Part shown: positions 24,889-34,692 of the stretch, one piece after another | Layout: each line of letters begins with the position of its first letter | How positions within the stretch are numbered: the first letter of the stretch is position 1 | Assembly: GCA_015039365.1 (NCBI GenBank) | Contig: WION01000393.1 | Span: 1-48,808 of the forward strand | Direction: 5' to 3' | Source: Amanita rubescens | Taxonomy: Eukaryota > Basidiomycota > Agaricomycetes > Agaricales > Amanitaceae | Length of the DNA stretch: 48,808 bases | Made by a program: the position numbers and the translations under genes | The notes under the pieces: generated by a model | Told to the model about the DNA's origin: nothing | The model's database searches: none | What the model saw: only the letters and a program-made list of their open reading frames with translations

Positions 24889-25570
24889 GTTCTAGAAATT
24901 TGTCAGTGATATCCGAAGGTGATAGAAGGTCGGATGAACATGCGCGAGGAGAAAAACTGAAGTCGACGAGGTGGCATTGATGACATGAGCGAGTGCTTGG
25001 AGCAATAAATTAGATGCAATGCTCCTAGTAGATGTTTGTCAGCAACATTCAAAGGCGTAAGGGGCTTGAAAAATACATGCGCGCGCCGCGAGCGGATATT
25101 GATGACATAAACGAGCACTTGAGCAAATATACAGCGTGGCTAATAGAGATGCGATGTTATGATTCTAGAGGTTCGTTAGTGAAATCCGAAGTCGGTGGTA
25201 CGTGCGCGAGCGAAGAGTTCGGAAGTCGGCAGATGTTGATGGCATAGATGCAATAGACAGCGTGCATGGGCAATAGAGGAGACTCGTATGCAATGGTAGG
25301 ATTACATCTAAAGGTTCGTCAGTACAATTGAACATGCCAGGAGGTAAATACATGCGCGAGCAAAGACAATTAACGTTGATGATGAGTTCAACTTGATGAC
25401 ATAAACGATCATTTGAGCAATAGACAGCGTGTGCGGATAACAGAAATGCAGTGCTATGATTCTAGGGACTTATTAGTGAAATTTGAAGATGTGAGGACAT
25501 TGGAAAGTACGAGTTCAATCGTTCAATGAGATGACATAAGCAAGCGCTTTGAGCGATTACTAATGATAAA
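24889..25570 (+). repeat. Diverged tandem repeat, about five units of 110-150 bp
   Basis: Units share the order GTTCGTCAGTGAAATCCGAAG, ACATGCGCGAGCGAAG, TTGATGACATAAACGAGCAC, TTGAGCAATAGACAGCGTG and AATGCTATGATTCTAGAG (consensus in pieces). Unit starts lie near 24889, 25028, 25171, 25313 and 25470. The copies differ strongly by substitutions and small indels, so the array is old. Confidence 0.7.
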
Positions 25571-25576
25571 CTAGAG

Positions 25577-25635
25577 GTGTGGGCCACCGCTTTGCGTGGC
25601 AGGGTCCGAGGCCATCCACCTACAAAGCCTCGTAT
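25577..25635 (+). repeat. Dispersed repeat copy A (GTGGGCCACCGCTT...)
   Basis: GTGGGCCACCGCTTTGCGTG plus GGGTCCGAGGCC recurs at 26438-26500 with few changes. Between the two copies (25640-26430) I see no recognisable gene. Confidence 0.7.
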
Positions 25636-26437
25636 ATCGCAGCAAAAATACTCATGCTCCAGTAGGTCTATGTTACTGTCTAGCAATGACTCCCCCTCCA
25701 TCTTCATGTCATCATGTGAAATGAACCATCAAAGTTGTCCATCCATAGTTGCACAGCTAAGGTCTGTAACAGCGACCGTCGATTAGAATACGTAACGATG
25801 CAAAACTACAATGCTCACCACGTCGTCAATACTTTTTCCAAGCGTTAGCTTGTCTTAGCGAAGGTAAGTACGGTTTCGTACTGGTCATATCAGGCAAGCC
25901 CTTAAAGCACATTTCATCCATGGCTACTATTGGTGGTTAGCGGTGAGGAGAAAAGAGGGAAGATGAGCGAAAGACCGTAGACAAGAGAGGAGTGATGCAG
26001 ACGTCATCGTATGCCGAAGTCGACAATCGGCCGACATCGTCATCGAGAGATGCACAAAAAGGGAAGAGGACGAGATGTGCAATACTAGGCAACATCAGAT
26101 CGGTTGTTGAAGCATCAATGATGTATACACTGCACGATGTGACGAGTCAAAAAGTGACTCTAGTAAATCTACGGGCGCAGCGTGCGCTACGACTCGGAGC
26201 TGGGCGTTGGCAGGATGACAAGAGCATGTGTAAGCTGCGCACAATGTCGGCAAGATGACCAGTGCGTGCGTGGTTTAGCTGGACGCCGGGCTTGGAGCCC
26301 TGGATCATGTCGAGCGTGTCTCGCGTTTCTGGGTGACGAAGAGTTCCATAACTGTCTCACGTATCACCGCGCTGTGTGTGTGTCTCGGGTTTCGCCAGGA
26401 CGTTAACAACTGTTGCAGACTTGAATCCACTTGGATT

Positions 26438-26500
26438 GTGGGCCACCGCTTCACGTGGCATGGTCCGAGGCCGGGGACTAGTCACTATAGGGCTTCATAT
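26438..26500 (+). repeat. Dispersed repeat copy B (GTGGGCCACCGCTT...)
   Basis: Direct-orientation partner of the copy at 25577. Both continue into a related CTTCATATAT/CCTCGTATAT stretch, so the unit is about 60 bp long. Confidence 0.7.
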
Positions 26501-26517
26501 ATTGAACTATAGTATAA

Positions 26518-27596
26518 TCAACTCATTACGCTACGCTGTGACTTTTTGATGATGGACCACCATACGATATCATTACCTGCCGAGTGAACACTGGTGGAGG
26601 ACTGGATCCTCATGCCCGGCCAATGCAGACACATCCGCCAACCGATCCAATAAAATCTCCCTCTGCCCTGCTCATACCCTTTCCCAACCACCGTGTCTTG
26701 ATCGAAGCAATCATCTGAGGAAACGACACAGTAATGCTTGGGAAGGGAAACCAGACCCGAGACTCGTGTGGCTAGACTTGAAAATGGCCCCAAAAGGGGG
26801 GTGGTGCTTAAGCAGCACTCATCGTTGATCCTCCTTGTTGCCCGGGAATCAACGACTTGAGCTGTGAGAATCCCAAACGAAGCACCCATTACGCTCGACA
26901 AGACTTTATTCACCGAAAAGGTGCAACTCAGAAGAGTCTCGATGAGGTGATCCCGTCGTATAAGATTCCCCATGAGGTCCGTTGTATGCGCCCTTCCCTG
27001 CTGGAAATTGTCATCGCTGGTGCGGGATATGACAGATGGTTGAGGAGAGCAGGTTGCGAATGCGAAGAAGGCTGTACAGTTCTGGCAAGGGCTGTCGATG
27101 AAGCTGGCGGCGGCGGCGGATTAAACGAAGCTGTCGAGCCAGAGCTATAGCGATCAGGACTGGGATGAGATCTATGAGAAGAGCCAGAACTGGAGGAAAG
27201 CTCAGTGACGATGAGACCTAAGAAGAAAAAACTTACTATCACCGCAAGCTTTGGCGAGGAGACGCTCGCCAGCGAGCCTCTCCTTTTCTGGAAACAAGCT
27301 AAGCGGATAGTAAGGGGGGAGGGTCGGCATAAATGGGTTACGCATGGTTGGAAGAGGTTCCGGTGGTTGGGATTGGGTATGAAGCGGGAGTTACAGGCAG
27401 GTGTTGAGGCTTTCGCATTGTCGAAAAAGGTGCCAGTGGGCGGAATTGGTGGTGGGGTGTAAAGGGTTAAGGATGGGTATAGAGGGGTTCCCGCGTAATT
27501 GTAAGGGCCGTTGGGCAGCAGGATTTGGCATGGTGGGGTGTAGAGGTTTATAGGTAGACATGAAAGGGTTCCGTGCGGTGGATACGATTGACACAC
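26518..27596 (-). CDS. Hypothetical Pro/Ser-rich protein with one hydrophobic segment
   Basis: Two overlapping minus-strand frames (27596-26928 and 26973-26518) could be exons of one gene. The first is Pro- and Tyr-rich at its N terminus (YTPPPIPPTGTF), then has one hydrophobic stretch (KLAVIVSFFFLGLIVTEL, about residue 117-134) that could span a membrane, followed by Ser/Pro-rich sequence. The second contains LSSVMGASFGILTAQVVDS. I do not recognise either part and the splice junction is uncertain. Confidence 0.3.
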
Positions 27597-27599
27597 GAT

Positions 27600-28515
27600 G
27601 ATCGTGGATTACAGCTGATCAGCACGATGGAACGGATTAGAGAGGGAGCACATACCTCGTGCAGGTGCTATGTGGGCGCGAGAGAGCAAAAGAGGGTGGC
27701 TGAGAGGACGACAGAACTGGGGAGGCAGAGGACGCAGCAATTGAGGGGATAATCGTCATCATCCATATCGGTAGGCTCGTCTTCCTTATCACTGCGAATG
27801 TTAACATCTTTGTCTTCTCCGTCAGAGTGGAAGCGTCTGTATTGATAGGGATCGTCATCATCAACAAACTTTACGAGACAGACTCTCGGTAACGTCTTGA
27901 TGTTTTGATAAATTGGAAATTAAGAGGGTGTTAGTATTCGTTGTGAAGGACGACCAATATTTTGTAGATTGGAAGAAGAGTACCAAGCAAGAGGCGTGGC
28001 ATAGCACTCGAGCAAGAGTTGAACGTTGATGCGTCGAGAGGGAGTTGCCGCATCGGTTCTCGCCAGTCATTTTACCGGATGTAGCCGCACCACTTATGTC
28101 TCGCCCTTTTTCCGTTTCAAAAAGCCGCGCCAGCAAGAGACCGAGTCCTTTCAGGCCTCGGAATTATAATAAAACATAAAACTTTGGAAAGGACTAAAAC
28201 AACACAATACCACAAGCGAGATATATAACCTTTATCTCGAGCTCACCCTCTCACAATTGGCCATAGCCCGACAAAGAACTTATCAAAGAGAAGAACGCCA
28301 AAGAGAGCGAGTCTGCACGTGCTAGCCGAACTCTTCTAGGCCTCAACTACACGTCTAAACGGTTGGTCGGCGAAAGGTTGATGACGGCTTATCAAAACGG
28401 TTTCTGCCGGCATGGCTCGGACCATTCCTGGGAACGGTGCTAGCTCTCCAAAAACCTTTGTGAAAGGTTTATGCTGACATAATAATTGCCATATGTAGAA
28501 CGAAAAAAATGAAAA
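27600..28515. other. Region without recognised genes
   Basis: Short low-complexity minus-strand frames near 27867-27637 and 28136-27861 carry no domain. I see nothing else up to the tRNA-like element. Confidence 0.3.
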
Positions 28516-28519
28516 AACT

Positions 28520-28585
28520 TGCAAGGTTCGAACCCTCGCATCACAATGCTCTAACGTGACAACCATTAAGCCATGAGGCCTTGCA
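28520..28585 (-). ncRNA. tRNA-like element or tRNA-derived relic with RNA polymerase III signals
   Basis: On the minus strand the 66-nt sequence begins TGCAAGG and ends CCTTGCA, which pair perfectly. Inside are an A-box-like TGGCTTAATGGTTG and a B box GGTTCGAACC at a normal spacing, and a TTGTGAT stretch that resembles a tRNA-His anticodon loop. Right after the 3' end come T6 and T7 runs (TTTTTTCATTTTTTT) that could end transcription by RNA polymerase III. A full cloverleaf does not fit: the distance from the loop to the B box is about seven nucleotides short, and the acceptor-like pairing uses bases of the T stem. It is therefore not a normal tRNA. Confidence 0.4.
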
Positions 28586-28630
28586 ATCTAATCCCAGGAA
28601 AACCCTTATGAACCATGCAAAGCCTGTGAT

Positions 28631-29630
28631 GTGGGTGGTTCTTCGACGGACGACTTTGAGTTACAGGTACGCAATGTAGTTCGGTCGCGTAGTACACCTG
28701 AAGCTCAACGGTTTGAAGGCTCCTCCGGAACCTTTAACTGCGGGTGCATTCGTCAGATGGCTGAAGACATTTGTTCTTCAATTCCTCGCACAGCGGGAGT
28801 TGCAAGCCCAATGTCGCGTGCATTATGATATCCCAATCAAGATGCCACTTCTTACTGTCGACTGCGTCCGATATCGCGTCCCGTCTTGGGACAATTTTAA
28901 GGAAACCATCGAGATTGCATTACGGACAACAATTTACCCTCGCCTCCCTATCCGTATACCCAATGTTTTCCGGCTCCTCGAAGAGAAATTAATGCATTTC
29001 ACACCTTGCGATACAGATGTGAATGTGAACATGACTGTAAACATCTTTCGCGGTCTTATGGAAGGGAAAGTAGAAGAAATCACTCTGGCCCCGCATTGCG
29101 AGGCTGTGCTCGCAGCATTTGTGAAATTTTGCCCTGACAATGAACTCACTACGAACGAGGGCTTGGCTCAGATCTGCAAGGTACTTGGATTCATTCATCC
29201 GTGTCTTTTGTTCAGACAATTAACTGATTATATTCTGTAGGAATTGAAAGAAAGTGTGATATCAGTGTCGAAGCGATGTTGCCCCGTTTGCCGGGAACTT
29301 TTGCACTCCTTAAAGGGAGAGGAAGCAGACCAAGATACTCGGACTGAATGCCACTCCATCACTGTTCGTGGGTGTCACTCCACAGTCTGCGCGACAGTGC
29401 TACCAACATGGCTTCCTCCACATATCTATGGCGACATGATGTTGAAATTTCAAGGATATTTGCGCAGGGAGCTCTGCAAGCTATTAAACACTAGCCTGAA
29501 TGATAATCATAGCTTGGAGCAGAACCACGTCGCGAAACTGTATTCTGGTGCACTGACTATTGACGACCCGGAGAAACGAGGACTCGGTTCTAAATTTTAT
29601 CTTAAAGTATATCGTCGTGACGCGCTATAG
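28631..29630 (+). pseudogene. 5'-truncated OTT_1508-like deaminase
   Basis: The reading resembles the C-terminal part of the intact gene at 34693-37184: AFVRWLKTFVLQFLAQRELQ, DCVRYRVPSWDNFKETIEIA, then a deaminase core with APHCEAVLAAF (the HxE zinc/catalytic motif, His at 29094) and SKRCCPVCRELLHSL (CxxC motif), followed by IRG-like TVRGCHST and LPTWLPPHIYGDMMLKFQGY. A 60-bp intron (29181-29240) sits at the same place as in the intact paralogue. The upstream border near 28672-28700 is probably another intron, also matching. The roughly 470-residue N-terminal region of the paralogue is absent, so the gene is 5'-truncated although the remaining frame is clean. OTT_1508-like deaminases belong to the zinc-dependent deaminase fold; their substrate in fungi is unknown to me. 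Confidence 0.65.
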
Positions 29631-29639
29631 CCAAGCGCT

Positions 29640-29839
29640 GCGAGAGGCACTTTCATTGTAACAACTATGATCATCCTGTATTGCAAGTAGAACGAATCTA
29701 GTAGTATACATACCCTTCAATTAAAAATAATATTGTGACCAGAGCTGCTGAATTCACATTGAGAAACTACTACAATGCTGGCGTATATGCTATAGTTAAC
29801 CTATCATCCAATTCACAAGCAGACATTTACTTGCATCAT
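29640..29839. other. Spacer between the truncated deaminase and the 143-bp array
   Basis: AT-rich, with no coding signal. It probably includes the 3' flank of the truncated deaminase. Confidence 0.4.
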
Positions 29840-29846
29840 GGCGCCG

Positions 29847-31310
29847 AAGATGGAAGCCGTCAATGTAACATACGAATGCGCACGCTTGAACGTTGCGAAA
29901 GATAAACGCAGACTCGGAGTCACAGGCTCACAGCGCATAATTAAATTGTTGAACAATCCCTGTCATGTGACATGGGTACCGCTCAGGCTCACTGGCAGTG
30001 TGCACGTTGGGACTTGGGAAGAATAATAAAAGCGTCAGATCCAAAGGCAGTACTTGCGGTTAAAACAAGCCCATCAAAGTGGACTTGCACCATCACGGCA
30101 CCGAAGATGGCAGCCGTCGATGTAACATATGAATGCGCACGCTCGAACGTTGGGACTGGGGAAGAATAATAAACGCGTCAGATCCAAAGGCAGCACTTGC
30201 AGTCAAAACAAGCCCATCAAAGTGGACTTGCACCATCACGGTACCGAAGATGGCAGCCGTCGATGTAACATACGAATGCGCACGCTTGAACGTTGGGACG
30301 GGGGAAGAATAATAAACGCGTCAGATCCAAAGGCAGTACAAGATGGCAGCCGTCGATGTAACGTACGAATGCGCACGCTTGAACGTTGGGACTGGGGAAG
30401 AATAATAAACGCGTCAGATCCAAAAGCAGCACTTGCAGTCAAAACAAGCCCATCAAAGTGGACTTGCACCATCACGGCACCGAAGATGGCAGCCGTCGAT
30501 GTAACATACGAATGCGCACGCTTGAACGTTGGGACTGGGGAAGAATAATAAATGCGTCAGATCCAAAAGCAGCACTTGCAGTCAAAACAAGCCCATCAAA
30601 GTGGACTTGCACCATCACGGTACCGAAGATGGCAGCCGTCGATGTAACATACGAATGCGCACGCTTGAACGTTGAGACTGGGGAAGAATAATAAACGTGT
30701 CAGATCCAAAAGCAGCACTTGCAGTCAAAACAAGCCCATCAAAGTGGACTTGCACCATCACGGCACCGAAGATGGCAGCCGTCGATGTAACATACGAATG
30801 CGCACGCTTGAACGTTGGGACTGGGGAAGAATAATAAATGCGTCAGATCCAAAAGCAGCACTTGCAGTCAAAACAAGCCCATCAAAGTGGACTTGCACCA
30901 TCACGGTACCGAAGATGGCAGCCGTCGATGTAACATACGAATGCGCACGCTTGAACGTTGAGACTGGGGAAGAATAATAAACGCGTCAGATCCAAAAGCA
31001 GCACTTGCAGTCAAAACAAGCCCATCAAAGTGGACTTGCACCATCACGGCACCGAAGATGGCAGCCGTCGATGTAACATACGAATGCGCACGCCTGAACG
31101 TTGGGACTGGTGAAGAATAATAAACGCGTCAGATTCAAAGGCAGCACTTGCAGTCAAAACAAGCCCATCAAAGTGGACTTGCACCATCACGGCACCGAAG
31201 ATGGCAGCCGTCGATGTAACATGCGAATGCGCACGCTCAATTGAACGTTGCGACTGGAGAAGAAGAATAAACGCGGAGTCATCGTGATTAAATTGTTGAA
31301 CATCCCTGTC
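29847..31310 (+). repeat. Tandem array of a 143-bp unit, about ten copies
   Basis: The marker AAGATGGCAGCCGTCGATG occurs at 30104, 30247, 30340, 30483, 30626, 30769, 30912, 31055 and 31198. The spacing is exactly 143 bp, except one copy of 93 bp (30247 to 30340) that lacks about 50 bp. A diverged first copy lies at 29847. From 30483 to 31054 the copies alternate in small variants (GGCACC with TTGGGAC, then GGTACC with TTGAGAC), a 286-bp dimer present twice. Both ends of the array carry a related flank, TTAAATTGTTGAACA...CCCTGTCA (29941-29970 and 31288-31315). Each unit encodes a short frame (AAVDVTYECARLNV) closed by TAA; since 143 is not a multiple of three, it is not a single repeat protein. 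The array ends about 70 bp before the ATG of the next gene. Confidence 0.95.
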
Positions 31311-31381
31311 ACGTGATGTGGGCAGCAAAATTATTATTGCTACGTGCTGACAACGACTGTCAGCTCTCTCCATCTCCTCCC

Positions 31382-33013
31382 ATGGCCCGGACAAAGAATA
31401 CCGGACGTAAATGCACGGGTGAAGATGCTCCCCGAAAACAAATTGCCTCTATATCTGGAAGCACCCGGGCCGCTACTCCCAAAAAACGGCTTGGGCGTGC
31501 TGGTTCAAGCAAGGCGAAGGCCCCTACCGCGACGCCACCAATACCCCAGAACCTGAACTTATCCGCTATTGAGCTCGGCGCTGAGCCCAGCACCGCCGCG
31601 ATCGTATGTTCACCCCCCCTTGACATTGCTACCCACATTTCTAATGTTGTTGGGTCCAGTTCTGTGCGCTCTGCCGAAATGGAGGAGCTTTGACCGACTG
31701 TGACACTTGTCCTCGAACCGTATGTTCCAAGTGCGTCCCAAACGTTCAGCTTTCGGTAAACAACCAGTTTTCTTGTCCACATTGCCATATATTTCGTTCT
31801 AATGGCGCTCGGAATAATTTAAAACCGTACCTTGTGAGTTTTCCTTCATTATCTTCTCATGCTGCTTATCTGAGTTTGGCAGGATGACGCTGGTGTTCCC
31901 CTAACCGTGACTGGGATGCACTCACAGCGAGAATTCATGCCTGTCTGCTCTTCGGAGCCCCTACTCATGATAACGATAAAACTTGTTTCGATTCCATGCG
32001 ACGGCCTCCCTCCCATGGTCGTCTATCAACACCTTTACCCGTATCTACGTCAAAACATCCAACACATCATCATTTCATTCGACTTCTCCACCCCTGATAG
32101 TGTAGACAACTATGTCCGAGAAGTGAGTACGCTCGCCCAAAGGATACGATCTGGCAACTTGGTTAGGTAATTCTATGCGTGTTTGATTTGTTTAAATTCT
32201 CATTCATTCAATGAGGTTCCAACGGTTTGCCGTATTCTTGATTGACCACACGGACCCTTCCCGAGGCGATCTCCACTTCGCCCCAGAGAACCAGGGCGCC
32301 GCACCCGTATCTGAGGTGAGTAAAAGCCCGTCATCTTGTGCACCTCTAATGCAAAGTCTACAGATATTTCCAATGCTCTTCCCTCCCCCGCTTCTCGAGG
32401 TTTTGAAACCAGGTTCCGACCAAAATACCATCACCCTGCTTGCGTGCGGGGGGACCATGAAACACACCCAGTCCTTCAACGAAGTCAAGACTTTTCTGAA
32501 CACGTGAGCCTTGATCCCGCTCAATTTCCATGCAGGAGCTGACTGGTCAGTTCCCCCTTCCACTCGTTAATGGCTTTTGGGCAGGTTGATTTTCAACCGT
32601 CCACTGCCAATGCCTTTCTCATGGACACAAACTTGTTCTGGTTCATATACAGGAGAAATCCGGTCTCGGGCATGCTCCTCAACCACCAGGTGTTGGGGAG
32701 CCACTCAGATGTCTACGTCCTATACCACTCTGGTTCGGCTGAACGCTTAACCTGGTCTCATCCTGGACACCGTCCCTTCGGGTTTCCGCTACCGATTCAG
32801 TGCACTGGTTGTAAGGCTCTTAAGTCTTTCATTCCCAAACCCCAGGTAAACCAGGAGAAGACGGATTTCAGTCTGATCCGCCTTGTGTGTAATACCAAAG
32901 ATTGTACCAATGTTCTAGAATACCCAAAGCCTCCAGGTTTGCACAGGGTCATGAAGGGGGAGTTGTTGCGATCACCGGTTGGGGAATGGTACCGTGAAGT
33001 TGTAGGATTCTAG
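31382..33013 (+). CDS. Protein with histone-H3-tail-like N terminus, PHD-like zinc finger and possible caspase-like domain, 460 aa
   Basis: Six exons: 31382-31603, 31660-31833, 31883-32166, 32216-32315, 32364-32503, 32551-33013; introns are 47-56 bp, and the exons sum to 1383 nt (461 codons with stop). Residues 1-20 read MARTKNTGRKCTGEDAPRKQ; against the H3 tail, R2, T3, K4, T6, R8, K9, R17 and K18 are kept, S10 is Cys and K14 is Asp. A Ser/Ala/Pro-rich linker follows. Residues 76-116 form C-x2-C-x8-C-x2-C-x4-C-x2-C-x13-C-x2-C, a PHD-like spacing with Cys where PHD fingers have His. Further on, FAVFLIDHTDPSRGDL (H238) and ITLLACGG (C288) sit in strand-like settings reminiscent of the His and Cys of CHAT/caspase-fold proteases; this last point is inference. 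The C-terminal part has a further CxxC pair (QCTGCKAL) and CNTKDC. Similar H3-tail-like proteins exist in agaricomycetes to my memory, without known function. The 143-bp array ends just upstream. Confidence 0.85.
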
Positions 33014-33617
33014 GCAGCGGTAAGTAGTGACGTAGCGTAAACCGAGGGCGCAGGCACGACGAGCGAGAGTCTCAGATGAGGGACACACATGTTCTATTAG
33101 TTCTATTATTAGCTACAGCACTTTATACACGATTTCTACTCATTCTTCTCGGAGTCCGGAGTGCTCCGTTACTCGCCGACAATCTCAACAGGTATATTGA
33201 GTAGGTTGTTGAGCATGAGCGATTGGAGATTGGGGATGTACTACACGCATAATATGATGCACCAGAAGTGATGAGCCCTTGGCTGAATTGCTAGTGCTCA
33301 TCCTTGAGTGCACGTGTGCCGAGTCATAAGCCATACGTCAAAGGCCTTAGACAATTTAAACGGTATAGGTATCAGTATATATACATAGGCCTTGGCATCT
33401 GGAGTATACAGTAGCTATATACAGGGTTACACGGTTTTGTATAGGAGGCAGAATGCTTAAATAAAGTTTTCACTTAAATTTTATTTCTCGACGTGTGTTG
33501 GCTTGCCGCCCATGCTATAGCCTATTTAGCATTAGCATACTTGTGCAGGTTGCGGGTACGCGTAGAGGATGAGCCTACAGCAAATAGAGGCCCCAAAAAC
33601 AGCCAAGGCTAACACAA
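33014..33617. other. Intergenic stretch, nothing recognised
   Basis: AT-rich sequence after the H3-tail-like gene with no convincing open frame. It should contain the 3' ends of that gene and of the inverted deaminase fragment. Confidence 0.4.
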
Positions 33618-34024
33618 TCAAAATATATTCATTAAGACTCGCAATGGATGATCAACGCTAGTATCGAAACAGTCAATATAAAAGCGCGCTGCACAATAAT
33701 TCCTGTTTGGTTCTCTCACGTCGGCAATGAGCTTCTTGACCACGAAGTCAAGAGTATAGTTTGAAGCTTGTGTCTTCAAAGCACGATCAATGATGGTCCA
33801 TGGATAGGAAACGGAGTAAGAGCAGATATTTCGACTGAAGTATCGGCATGTATCACGGATTTCAGTTCCAAATGTCGCTTTCCGATGAAGTGAAGGACAA
33901 ATGCTCTGCCAATCCATAGGCATTGACATCGTCTGCTTGTGGCACCTGGATGAAACTTCCTCAACACTATACACAGATGAAACCATCTCTCAGAGTCATC
34001 AGACTCGTTATCCTCGATTTTCAT
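33618..34024 (-). pseudogene. Inverted fragment of the OTT_1508-like deaminase family (linker region only)
   Basis: The minus strand reads FVLHFIGKRHLELKSVIHAD in one frame and then VSYPWTIIDRALKTQASNYT and LDFVVKKLIADV in another. These align with LLQFIGKRHLEQKC, IPQWSEFKSLIDDALQ and SFVVARLLEEFG of the intact deaminase at 34693-37184. A frameshift near 33800 separates the two parts. No HxE or CxxC motif is present, so the catalytic domain is missing. It is a third, degenerate copy of the same family, in opposite orientation to the other two. Confidence 0.6.
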
Positions 34025-34074
34025 CCTGAAACAGTATTCAACACCAGGTGCTCATAACAGGTGGCATCTTCATA

Positions 34075-34250
34075 CCTGCGACGATGCATTTGCGTTCGTA
34101 TTTTGAACAGTGTTCAGCGTCGTGTGTTCGGGATAGATGTGACCTTCACTTACCTGCAGCTGCAACGATGCATTTGTGTTCGTAGTTCCACCCTGGAACA
34201 GTGTTCAGCGTCGTGTATTCAGGATAGATGAGACCTTCACTTACCTGCGA
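34075..34250 (+). repeat. Two tandem units of about 90 bp
   Basis: Units share GATGCATTTGTGTTCGTA, GAACAGTGTTCAGCGTCGTG and GACCTTCACTTACCTGC. On the minus strand each unit contains GCAGGTAAGTGAAG, a consensus splice donor, so the duplicated unit may be an exon with its donor from the 5' part of the inverted deaminase fragment. Confidence 0.75.
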
Positions 34251-34692
34251 CTGCCATCGCATGGCCCGGGCAATAACGCGTTGCTGCCAAGCACTCCGGG
34301 ACAACAATTTATTAGCGAAAAGAGGTACTGGCAGCTGTATATGTTGAACATTACAACGCGATGACGCCTCCTCCTTTCATCCCTCGGCGCTTAGTGCGCC
34401 GAGAATTGTTCACCATTGACGTGCTTCAAGTTTGCACCACAAAGCGCACCTCACCATTCATCCGCCTCACATATCCCTCTGCCTAGTTACCTTCAAAGGC
34501 CGCCATTAGCCGCGGCAGTCACAGTGAGCGATTTGTTGACAGTGTTATCCAAGTCCCACGCCGTCGAGTCCCGTCCCATCACCAGCTCTCATAGTTATTA
34601 GGTCCTCTGCATCGGTGAGTCACAGCAATTTGTGCATCGTCGACTTCTTTTAATCACGTAGCTTCGAGGACCCACAGAGACTCCCTGCCACT

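Noticed and set aside
29838..30977. Short repeated frames of 60-140 codons within the 143-bp array
   Set aside because: The period is not a multiple of three and every unit contains a stop, so the frames follow from the repeat and do not form one protein.
31382..31603. Reading this exon as part of a true histone H3 gene
   Set aside because: Similarity ends after about 23 residues; the histone fold does not follow and the frame leads into a Cys-rich finger.
31360..31788. Minus-strand frame of 142 codons over the start of the H3-tail-like gene
   Set aside because: The plus strand has a six-exon gene with in-frame joins and a zinc-finger pattern; the minus frame has no recognisable feature.
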